This document shows positions 24,801-36,800 of a DNA stretch of 64,000 nucleotides, in pieces. The stretch covers positions 155,196 to 219,195 of the forward strand of contig VUYV01000615.1 in the NCBI GenBank assembly GCA_008711295.1, in the 5' to 3' direction. The position numbers and the translations under genes were made by a program. The notes beneath the pieces were generated by a model. The model was not told the origin of the DNA, did not search any database, and saw only the letters and a program-made list of their open reading frames with translations. This DNA is from Anarhynchus alexandrinus (taxonomy: Eukaryota; Chordata; Aves; Charadriiformes; Charadriidae). The first letter of the stretch is position 1, and each line of letters starts with the position of its first letter.

Positions 24801-27800
24801 ACAGGAAAATATGTAATTGTTTTATTGAATTTATTGTTTCAGCTTAGATGCGGGTAGATTTTTTTGCACCCACTAGTCCTTTTAGAACACCAGTCTACAA
24901 TGCCAGTTCTTGAATGATCTGAAACTTACAATTTTTGTTTTGTTTCCCTGTTGCTAATTAATACCCATTAATTTCTTGTGCCAGCATTGTTTTTCAGTTT
25001 CAGTAGCTTTTCTTCCTCCCTGGAGTAATCATGTCCAACTTTAGTCTCTGTTCTAGTGGATTAACAAGTCCATCTCTTCTTGAGTCGTCTAAGCAAACAT
25101 TTCCCTGCCCTTCTTAGTATCTTTTCTGGCATCTGCTGTAGTGAACCTATTTTTAAACTCATAGAAGAAAAGTAATTTTATACAGTGTTGTTGCTGATAC
25201 TTGGTAGTTCAATATATGAGATTTTGGGGTAGGAACCACAGGAGGTGGGGAAAATGCTGTGAGGGATACATAGAACAGTTGAGCAACTCTCAGCAGCCCT
25301 ACTTGGACCTTTCACTTTCTTAATAAAAATAGATCTTAAAATTACAAAAGTGACATCTTGTCTTCTTCCCATGTATCTAGGAAACGCCTGGAAGAAGCTC
25401 CACTGATGACAAAATCTTTGAGGGAGGCTCAGCTGAAGGAGAAGTTAGAGCGTTACCCAAAGGTAGCCTTTGTTCTTTTTCCAGTCCCTCTGGCTAGTCC
25501 AGACTTTGGGAATCAATTGTGATCAACAAGATCTTGAGCTACTTCTAGGAAGACTTCTTAAATTCCTGTCCCTGTTAATTGTTTGTGGGACTTGCATAAC
25601 AGTTGTACTGTGTAAAATCAGCTGGCTCCTTTTATTTTGTTCCAGATGTTTCGAACCCCTTATGTAGTGCACACGTCAGTCTGTGTGACTGAGCTTTCCT
25701 GTCTGCCTCTCCTCTGTAGACTCTTACATTTTGGTAGTATCTCATAACAAGCTAAATGATAAGATGTTACAGATTGGAGATATCTTGCTCTGTAAACACA
25801 ATCCCAATGCAGTTTTTGACTTTGGTGATTTATTGCAAAAAATAAGAGATTAAGTTCTCAACTTAACTACTTAACTCTTAACTTAACAACTTAACTCAAA
25901 GTGCTTTCTGACCAATGCTGGAAATAGAATGGTGCGAATTACTTCAGACGAATGGCGGGAGGATTCCTGCTGCTACGGACGCTTCAAGGTACTGATAGAC
26001 TGTCTGTACCTGTCCATGGGTGACTTTCTGCTTTGTTTGTGCATCACTTAGCACAGGGAGCTCCTACTCTGAATAGGGGCAGCTGCGTTGCACATCATAC
26101 TGTTTCTATAGATCAGCTCTCTTATAGCCTTTGAAAGCCAGTCTATGTTCTCTGAGGAGCTGCACAGTAATAGTTAGCCAGTATGCTATTCTACACCTGT
26201 AGAGTCTTCAATCTCCCCATTTAAAAAAACCAACTTGCTCACAAATTCTAAGCCAAGGACAGGTGTTACAGAACAGCTATAAACAATTGACCTAATGTGC
26301 TTTGCCTCTGACTTAGGTGGTGTTGAGAGTCCGTTTTCCAGACCGTCATGTTCTACAGGGGTTCTTCCATCCTAGCGAAACTGGTAAGAGCAATCTCCAC
26401 TTCAGTCTGTGTAGCTGCAGCTAACCTCTCTCATCAATGATTAGTTGCCTGACAAAAGAGAGTGGCTCTGGACAGATCTTTCTGCTGTCCAGGGAAGTCA
26501 TACTGCTCTGAAAAAGCAGTGGTAGCTAGTTACACTGTCCTTATAGGGCCCCTGAACTGGATGAGAAAAGGGTCTGGGGTAATAAACTGAGTTAAGGGGA
26601 AATTAGTTATGGGACTACTTGACGGGGACTGTCAGGCTACTTGATGGCAAAAGATTTCTGCTCAGGAAACTGTCCCACTTGATATCCCGTTATTTGTGTC
26701 CAAATGATATGTTACTGAGATGAGTTTGGATACTTCCTCTGTGTTAAAGCTTTAAAAGTTTTGGAGAAAAACCAAGAACACCCCCCTGAGTCCAAACCAA
26801 AACCAAAAAAACAGGAAAAAGAAAAAGAAGCTGTAATAAGAATAACAGGGGATGAACCTTTCTGGCTCCGTCAGTTCACAGAAGGCAGTCAGACTGTAAA
26901 CCGAGTAGCTCTTACTGTTGTCAATTGAGGTCCTTTTATTCTCAGCTGGCAGTGAGGGTTACTCACACAATTTTATTGATACTTTTCTATGGAACAAGAA
27001 CTAATAACTAGTTACCAGAGTCTCACCTGGCTGGTCTCTGCAAATCTTGCAGCTGCTCTTGGATTTCCTAGGAAGAACTTCACTGGCATCCTTAGATTTT
27101 GCTAAGGGACCAGCATGCCTAAGTGTTTTGTTTGGGTTTTTTTCTCCAAGATATTAGTAATAGTAACTGTTATTTTGAGGGAAAGTCAATCTACAGACAT
27201 TGCTCAGGGCAGTTCTGCTGGTACAGATTAGCCTTTTTGCCCAGCATCTGAAGAAACAAATGTCATTCAGCAGACCTTTCTCTCCTTTTTTTCACAGTTG
27301 GCATTTTGAGAGACTTTGTAAGAAGCCACCTTGCAGATGCAGACCTGCCGTTTTACTTGTGTGAGTGTGCTGTTGGTAATACTTGGCCTTACTTTACAAA
27401 GCCTGTTCCTAGCTGTGGTGCATATGGGATCTTGTGATGCCATGAGGTATGACATGGGGAGGAATTCCTTCCCTAAGTACGGCCTCAGAGTGCAAAGGTG
27501 GTGTAACCTGCTCGCTTGGCCACGTTATGCTTCTGCCTAATTAGAAGCCTATGTGGGCACTGTGAATGTGTCACTCCTTTAAAGATCAGCAATCCCTCCC
27601 ATAGCTGCTGTATTTATTGTTTTGGTTGCTGGGTGGTCCTGTTTTGTAACTTGTTTTTTAACTTCAGTTATTGCACCTCCCAGAATCATCTTGAACGATG
27701 AAAGTCTGACACTCTTTGAGGTAAGGATTCACATGTCTGCTCTGTGATTCTCTCTGACTTGCTGCTCCCCTCCACCCGCCGTATGCTTTAGTTACTTTTA

Positions 27801-30800
27801 AAAGAAGCTGTATAATGCTGTGATCCCTGTAGGCTTCTGCTTAGCCAAGACTAATGGGACCAGGTGTTTCAGAGCACAAGCTCTTCACCAGAAGAGGTCC
27901 ACCTTGTGCAGCAATATGCACTGGCATATTGTCGCAGGCTTGGGGGGGTCGCATTGTTGCATACATACATGCACTCAGTGCCTTACGGGGTCTGAACTGT
28001 ATTTAACCTCAAAACATTATTGCAAGAGCTGAGCTAATGCGAGTTAGCTATATCTGTAGTTGAACTAGTGTCGTAGGAGGTGTGATGCTGGATTTGGATG
28101 AGTAACTGTTTTAAATTTCAACAGCAGGAAGCAGAGGCCAAGGTAGACAAAAATCTGACCTTTCTGATAATCACTATGTGAGAATTTATTTTAAGCCAGC
28201 TTGTATATTGAGGAATATGTACTCTATGTGTGTAAATTTTCTCAAAGGCTGAAATGTAGTTTTTTTCAAATCCAGATTCTTGGAGGCTTTTTGCAAATAC
28301 CAGGTAAGGTGGTCTTGAAGTCTCTGGCCAGAGACTCTTGGCTGTGTAAATCACACGTGTTAAGAGACTGATCGAGTGATTTTGCCAGTGACTTTGCCCC
28401 AAACTCACCATGTTTAAAATGTGCTGTCATTCAGGGAGAGGGATAGAGAAAGGCACCTTTCAGGCAGCATGGTGAATTAGGTAGGCATTAGCATGCCTCT
28501 GAAGTTGTTTGTAATGGAGCTTTCCAAATTCCACAGCTTCCTGACCAGGCCACGTGGAAAAGGTACACGTGCTGCTGCTTTGAGACCACTGAATGTTCAG
28601 GGAAGCAAAGTGTGGATCTCTGTGTTCACAGTGGGGAAGCCTCTTCCCTTCCTAATACCCTGTTAATAATTCTTTGCTGAAATTTGAAGTCTGGGGAGTG
28701 GTTATGTTGATGTTGGAGTTCCTTGTATTGTCACCGTGCCTGTGACAGGTTGAGCGTCCTGGGGAGCCCATCGGGGTCACAGTCCCGTTTGGTGCTGTGG
28801 CTCAGGAGTTGCTGTGCAGTAGCTCTTGGCCTTCACCCAGCTTCGCAGCCTGAGCACTGCCCTGTCTCTGTCAGCCCTCCTCCGCCGTGCTCGGCCGCGG
28901 CCACTGTTCGAATGCGCAGCGTGCATGGCTGCGCCTCTCCCACCCAGGGGGATGGGACGGCGTGTGTGCCGGTAAGACACAGTGTCATCGTGGGTGGGGA
29001 GAACAATGATTTTTCTTTTCAAAACCATTTTGTGTATTTTAATTAATAATGAAAATACCAGTGGAAAGCGCTTTGTGTCTTTCAGCCAGGAGATTTTGCC
29101 ATTTGGGCTGGAAGGCAGTGCTCCCAGCTTCCTCTGGCTTGTGCCACCTCACCCACGTCTGCCACCCCAAACACTGACTCAAGGCACCCGTGGTAACCGT
29201 GGTGGGGAAGGCAGAGGACAAACCTTCCCTTCAGGTTTCTGAGAAATCCCACGAAGGGGAAACGGGCTATGGTTGCGTTGCCAACGATACATTTGGAAAA
29301 CATTCAGAGGAACAGCAGCTAATGAAGACTGTTCAGCGCTCGTTCGCAGTTGTGAGGCAGGGGAAGCAGCCGCGGAGCTGCCACTGGCACAGACTGGTCT
29401 GACATGGCACATCCACACTACTCTGCCTTTCTCGGTCTCTTCCCCGCCTTTCTTTTTTTTGGTCTTTAGCTGTCGTGTCTGAGCACATCCGTCACCTAGA
29501 GCTCCTTTACACACATTTTCTAACGTGCTTTTTGGAAAGCTTTTTTCATCATTCCAAAGCGTGGTCTCTCTGCAGCTGCCAACAGAGGCCTCCTGCATAA
29601 AATGGGTGTTTTTCTGTCTTTTTCTAAGATTTGGCTGGGATGTGTTCCCAGATTTCCCGTCTCAGCCTTCAGACCTGTGTCCCTACAAAATATACTGCTT
29701 TCTTTTCAGTGTCTTTGTAGGAAATTATATTCTCTCCCATGCTGTATGCCACATTTTCCTCTAGAATCTTATAGACTTCATTTTGGCACTATTTTTCTTT
29801 AAGATGGGCTTTTTTTTTGGTTTTGTGAAGTACATCCTAGATGCTGAAGACTCAAAATCTGCCTCTGTAATGAACCTTTTTCCTATTCTCAGTTCACTTT
29901 CTATTGGATGTTTTGTTGCTCCTTCAAATTCGAGGTATTTGAATACCTTTCTGATGCCGCGTTCTTCTATTGTTTTCTGTCACTGTTGGAAAAATACCCC
30001 GTCTGCTCACATGCCTGTCCTTACCACCTTGCAATCTCCTGTGAGCGTTCTCTTCCTTTTTCTTAGGTAGCTTCTAAATCCTTTGCATACCATACTCATT
30101 CCACAAAGAAAAGGGAGGTTTCTCCAGCTTCTCAGTAAACTTGAATGCAGCACCTTCTTTGCCTCCTATTCATCCAACCTCTGATGCTGTCTCCAGCCTC
30201 TGTTGTTAGCTTCTAAATAAAGTTCCAGATCCTCTGCTTACCTGTATTTACCCCTTTCCCGCCTCCCCTTCCCGCTCACCCCCCAGCCCCCTGTTCCTTT
30301 ATTTTCTCTTCTTCATCATACACCTAATATTTCTCTGGATGTCTTCTGAAACATAACTTGTTCAGTGAAACGCCACAGGAATAATTACGTCTCCCTGTCT
30401 TTGAGTTGAAACTTTATGGTAGGGATTTTGTTTAATTTGCTGTGTTAAAGCCTTTGTTCCATACCTGGCACCATTACTTGTGCTCGTTACACGTGTGGCG
30501 ATTTCCCAATTTCCTAGTTGTGATATTTACTGTGGAATTCATTCCTCACAGCAGCTCCCTGAAACATATAAAAATGTGTTCAATTAGTGCTCTGTAAAGA
30601 CTTACAGCCCAGTCTTTTAGACTCCTTTAGAAATCACAACTTGGTGAAGAACCTGGTCAATTTTAGTGTCAAGCGTCTTTAACTTGTAGTGGCTTTCCTG
30701 AGATTGAAGTGCTTGCTGTGTCACATAGCAAAGGTGCAAATCCTTGATGTTGGTACAAAACTCTGACTGTTCAAGATATGGTGCTCAAAAGCTGAGAATT

Positions 30801-33800
30801 CTCCTGCAAATCGACTGTTTTAAGGAATGATTTATCTCATTTCTCACTTCCTCTGTGTCAACACAAAAGAAGAATTACATCCAGTTAAGATAAGGGATGG
30901 CAAATTCAAAGTTGATTTCAGAATTATTTTTTTTCATGCAACATGTAATCACAGTGTAGTCTAATTAAACTGTAATTAGAAAGTGGTTGTGTCAGGAGTT
31001 TGGGCATAATTAAAGAAAAAGGGATTTTTTTAAGCATAATCTAAGTATTCAGAATCATTACAATTATTTGCAAAATGTGGAAAGCAAGTAAAATCTCATG
31101 CTTAAAATACTTTTAGGGATTGTAACATGATGTTATGAAGACATTATTATCACATTATTTAACAGTTGCATGACTTGGCATTTTCTTCTTAACCAGCTGG
31201 CTCAGTGTAGATGCATGTGCGGGGAAAAAATAATTTGAACTTAATATGCATCTCAGGGAGCTCTTGGGTTGATTGTTGCTTCTCCAGAGCAGCAGTCTTA
31301 AGGTGTTGAAATCATCAACTCATTACTGAATAGTAGTCAAAACTGAAACAACCTCCTTGCCAAAATCCAATCTATTCTGAATTAAATAGTTAACCAAGTA
31401 AAGAACATCACTGTGCCATTGTATGAAACCAGGGTTTGCTCGCATCTTGAATAATGTGTGCAGATCTGGTCTCTCATCTTCAAAAGGAACTGGTAAAGGT
31501 GCAGAGAAGGGGAATGAGTGTCATCAGAGGTCTGGAATGGCTCCTGCATAAGGAAAGACGAAGTAGGCTACAACTTGTCAGTCTGCAACAGACATCACTG
31601 GGAAAGAACAGATCAAGGAGAAGCTGGAAGGGGTCGATTTTTTTACTCTCTCCAGTGCGAGAGTGAGTGGCATCAAGTGAGGCGAGCAGGAGCTAGAATA
31701 GATGGAAGAAGGTAGAAAACTGAAGTGTGGAATTCCTTGTCACAGGGTGTTATATACTAAAAGTATATACTGGTGCAAGAGAAACTTGAACAAGTTCAAG
31801 GAAGATAGCTACTGAGAGTCTCTCTTAATATATAGAAACCATCTCAGGAAGCTTCTAAACTGAAAATCATTGCTGGCTGATAGTATTAGGGGAAAGTATC
31901 ACATAGAAGCAAAGAACAAGGATACTATTCTCTGTGCATCTGGTTTTTTATTCACCGTTAGAGACAGGGTGCTTTGCGAAGTTTGTACTTGTAGCGTGGC
32001 TTGTCCCCGTAGCCCATCTGCTGCAGAAACCTCAGGTGGCTGTAAATGTGTATGCAGCTGTAGGTATTTAACTTTCTAGATTTTTTTCACCATGCACATT
32101 CAGTGTGACATTTCAAAATGCTACTCTTTTCAGAAGTTTATCTCCAGATTTAGGAAAGCCCATCCAGTTCATCACAGCTGACTTGCAAAAATGAGTTGAT
32201 GGTGAAAGGAGCAGGCCAGAGCATTTTTGTAATCAAGTTATTTTTCTTTAAAAAAAGATAAAGTTTTTTCATTCAAATTACATTCAGGGAGGCTTTAGCC
32301 TTGACTACAGGGCCCTAGGGCACTGGAAATGAGCGCATGATTTGACCCAAATGCTTGAGGCTAGCAACGCTAATGAGGTGAGCAGAGTAGAGGCTTGGGA
32401 ATAAGGGAAGACGCATGTCACTGGATTGGCGAGAAACAGCAGCGGAATCGATTTGTTTGAGGAGCAAAGAAATTCTCCTATGTTCAGGGTGAGAAGGGAG
32501 AAGGCTGCAAGGGGCTGAGGCAACTTGGAAGGATAAAATGGAGTGAAGAGGGAGGGAGCAGAAAGAGATGTGTGTCTGGACAGGGTTGGGTTCCACTCTC
32601 TCTGAGTTTTAGATTTTTGGAGCAATGGCTTCTGCGCTGCCAGGAGTGTGTGCCGGGGCAAGGGCACACGAGCACGTGCATTAAAACCTTGAAGTTGTTC
32701 GATGCATCTGGGTGTAAAATGGCCATTATGTAAAACGGGTCTGCACACGGGAGGAGCTGTGTCTAACGCCGGTGGCCGTGTAGCCTGTGTTCCCTGCCTG
32801 GGGCCCTTCAGCCCTTTCAGGTCATGGTCTGTTATGGCAGGAATGATTCTGTGTGTTTATAAACATTTTATTTGGATGAAACATCAAACAGGAAAAAACA
32901 ATTCCTGCCGAGAACTTGTCGTACCATTCTGGTTACCCGTACTGCTCATCAGAGACCACAGTGCTGTAACGTACTCGGATGGTGCCTTACCACGGTTTAG
33001 GTCGGCTCATTCTGGGTGAAGCTTTGCTCCCCGTTAACAGTGTAAATCCTTTTTCATCCTTAACTTTCGCCTTGAGTCAGTGAAGGCCCTGTGCCGTAAC
33101 GTCTTCTGCTTGGACAGGCTGTCCCGTCTGCTGCTGCAGGTCGGAGTGCTTGGCAGGGGCTGAAGGGGGCTTTCTTCTCCGGGAAGAAACGGGCACGGAA
33201 GTTGCTCTGGCTTTCGTGTCCCTGGCAACTGTGTTATTGTTGGATGCCCTCTTTATAGGCGGCTGTTACTAATCGGGCTACTTTGCCTGAGCCTCAGTGC
33301 TCTCAGTGGAAATGACGCCGTCCCAGACCAGGAGCAAGAGAGGTGACAGTTCTGGTACTGGGCTGGCGGGGCAGCGCTGGGGACAGGACTTGCTCGCCAC
33401 TGCTCACTTGCTCACTAGTAGTGCCTTCCAAACTATGAAATCTCCATTCTGGGAAGAAGTTGGTGCGGGTCCGTATCCGCGCTCGCTGCGGGGCTGAGGG
33501 CTGCGGAGCAGGCTGTGGTGCCTGGTCCTGCGCTGGGTGGGTGAGGTGAAGACTTTGCCCCTTTCAGGCATCATGTGGTCTGTGGAAGGGAAACTTTTTG
33601 TATTTTAGTCAGAGCTCCCCTTCCGTTTGCATTATCTGGAAGGAAAGACATGAAAAGGCAGAGGTGCTCTATAAAGATAGAAGGCATATGGTTAAGGTGT
33701 TTTGTAAAATGTGGGGCTTTTGGGCTGGGGGAAGAGGACCTTTTATGCTAAGGTGACTTTGCAGTACTCAGCATTTCCATAGTGTGAGAGCATGTTCTGG

Positions 33801-36800
33801 AATAATGCTGTGTTTTGGTACCCAAGATGCAAATGTGAATGAAGTGCTGTGGAGCATGCAGTTCTTCCAGACATTGTAGGGAAAAGGGAGCATGGGTAAA
33901 GTAATGGAACGGCTAATTTCTCAAGCTTTTTTGTGGTATCTCGTTTTTTTTGGAGGGTCTGTGAAGGGTTGAGGAGGGAGGTTGTCTTTATCAGTAGTAC
34001 AGCTCTTTAAGGTTGTCAGGTTGTATCATGTAACTGCCAAAATCCACAGCTTTCACTGCAGGTGCTCTGTCAGTAGTGTTAGCAACAGCCTGCTGGAACA
34101 CTTCCCACCTGATGTCGTTCCCTTGCAAAGATGCCTGCACATAACCTGACACTATTTTAATGAGATATTTCTTAAATGACTAGAAACCTATGTTTCTGTT
34201 CAAAACAGGTCTTCCAGACAGGTACTACCGTGCTGTATCTAGCCACTCTGAATTTTTTCAACATTCAACTGTCATATTATCAGGCTGTTCACTCTCTCAT
34301 ACACATCTTACTTGGGCAGAAGATAACATACCAAAATAGAGATAGACCGTAGGTGCTTCATAGAACACCTCTGGAGTGTATATTTGTTTCAGGAATAAAG
34401 TGACTTTCAGAGGAGGCAAAGGCAATCATAAGGAGGACTGCACTGAAATCTCTTTATCTCAGTGATAACTGTAAGCTATAGTTGAAATTATGTGAGCCTT
34501 AGAATTCTAAACTTTCAACCATGAGATTTTGTCTAATTACTCCATTCCATAAATGCTTTTCCATTTTTTTTTAAATGTGTTTTATTCTCCTTTTGCTCTC
34601 AGGGACTTCTTAAGTTCTTGTTCCCCAAATACGGTGCTTAAACTCTTGAGAAACAAAGTGAGAAATAGTTAAGAAAACCAGAGACTAAAGGAACAGAGGT
34701 TGGCTTATGGCTTCTGCACAGTCTGTTCTTGATTTTCTAGGTTGCCTCATGTCTTCTCAAAATACATGACACACGTCTAAACGTAAGTGGATTGTTACTA
34801 CTTTTAAGTAGGACTGTGGCAGAGAAGCATCCAATTATTTATTCCCTTCAGTTAAGTCATAGGCTACTTAATTGCCTTCTGTTTTCTTCTTTACTTTGAG
34901 AAATGCCTTGGTACATAGGGAATTGTAGGAGCATCCTCCAAGGATATGGGAATTTTCTTTATGAACTTCAAAAGGATTTCCTAGAAACTTAGTCTTTGCT
35001 GAGGTTGTCAGAGTCAGAGTCTGCTTGAGCCCAAGCACAGACTGTTCTGGACATTGACCATTGCCAGCCTGAATGTTTTAGGAACTTCTTGTCATGGAGA
35101 CTGTGTGGTTTCTGATGGTATTACAACTTCCCCTGTCCACTAGGGCAGAGTTGCTTCTTCTGTGATATGACTGGGAGTTGGTTGTTTGGGATTGCTTGTC
35201 CAATGTCAAACATGAATCACGGAGTTGCACCTGGCTTTCCCAGGTCTTAAGTTAGCAGCGGGTTATCCTCCACTCCATGGCTGCCTTGCTGCTGTCTATG
35301 AGAAAAAGTGGATGGTGTCTGAGGCAGTAATGTGAGCACATTTGAGCATTCGGATATTTATAAATGACCGAAATTTGTGCTGAAGCCAATGACAGGAGTT
35401 GCTTCAGGTGGTGGAGTACCATATCATCAACACTTCTGCTCTCTCTCCACCCTCTCACTCCATTCAAGCTGATAAGATGGTAACCACATTCATTAAATCT
35501 GATCACTTACAATGAAGGGAGAACCTTTACGCCGCAAGCAAAACCGGGAAAAAGACAAATATTGTCAGCTTATTTGCCAAGATACTTGGGCTGAAAGAAC
35601 CGTCTGAAGTGAATTCTCCCAAAATATGTGTGTATTTACAGTATAGTGAGCGCACAGATTGGCAGCAACATGGAGTTTTTGGAACCCGTAAAGACTTCAA
35701 GGCATTGCTTTGATTTTTTTGTTATTGCTGTTTTTGCTGGCTGCCTTATCCTCATGTCCCTTGAAGTGTTTTATAATGTTCTGCTCTCCAGAACTGATCA
35801 ACTGCAGGCTTCCTTGTTGTAGCACTTGGCTTTGGGGTCGTTATAGCTCTGGTTGCTTGTTTGTGTTTTTCTAGGCTAGCTGAGCTTTTCAGAGTTGCTT
35901 CTTCCCTTCTTCTCCTCCCAGAAACAGGCACTTCTGTAGTGCATATCTGAGGTGCATTAGTGGAAAAAATCATTGATTGCTGATTTAATACTAGGAAAGA
36001 GTTAGCAGAAGGTAAGAATACCAGCCACTGGAACAGTCAAGGCAGCAAAGAGGGCAGGAGGCCATCATCCGTCTTCAGAGAAGCTAAAGGAATCCACAGG
36101 CTTCCACATAAATATTTAGGTCTTCTAATCAGATCTTAGAGTGCACCGAGTGTTTCCTCTGGCATGTACTGTGGGGCACAAATCCAGAGGAGCTGTTTGT
36201 TTCTTTCTTTGCCTTTGGTTCTGTTTCCATATCCTATTTGTTAATGCCAGTTCAGGCAGTACGTCTGGCACGCTCGTTCAGTGAAGCCGACTACGAATTG
36301 AGCAGTGTGAAGCCTTCTCTGCTTTTGGCAAGAGTCCGGATGCGATTTCAGAAAAAATTATTTCATCAGAGTCAGTCCGTCGGAGGCATTTCCAGTGGCA
36401 GGCCTTGCGGTTATTCCACTCACTAGCAAAGAAAATTGCAATTAATAGTGAAATCCATCTGGCCCAGAAGATGGCATTCACCTTCCTGTACGAAGCTGTA
36501 GCCCTTTACTTGTCCGTTCGGGGTTTTCTCATCTGACGAGATTTTGGTAGCGATCTCGCCTCCTGTTTGCCTTGCGAGGTTGTTGCCCGTGCGCGCAAAG
36601 GCTGTGTCCGTACCTGCTCCTTGCGCTGACTGGGAGTAAGGGTGGGCCCTTCGGTCGGGATGAGGGCCCTCCTTGTGCGACTGAGCTCACAGTGGAAATT
36701 CTGCCAAAAATGTTCTCTCTTCCACTGTCAGTTTCGGAGGCCACATCTTTCTGATCTCCGCTCGAGGGCTCAATGAACGCTCTTTATACCTGGATTCCTT

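Noticed and set aside
31454..31715. Overlapping plus-strand ORFs of 70 and 65 codons
   Set aside because: Remnant of an ancient CR1 tail, not a gene.
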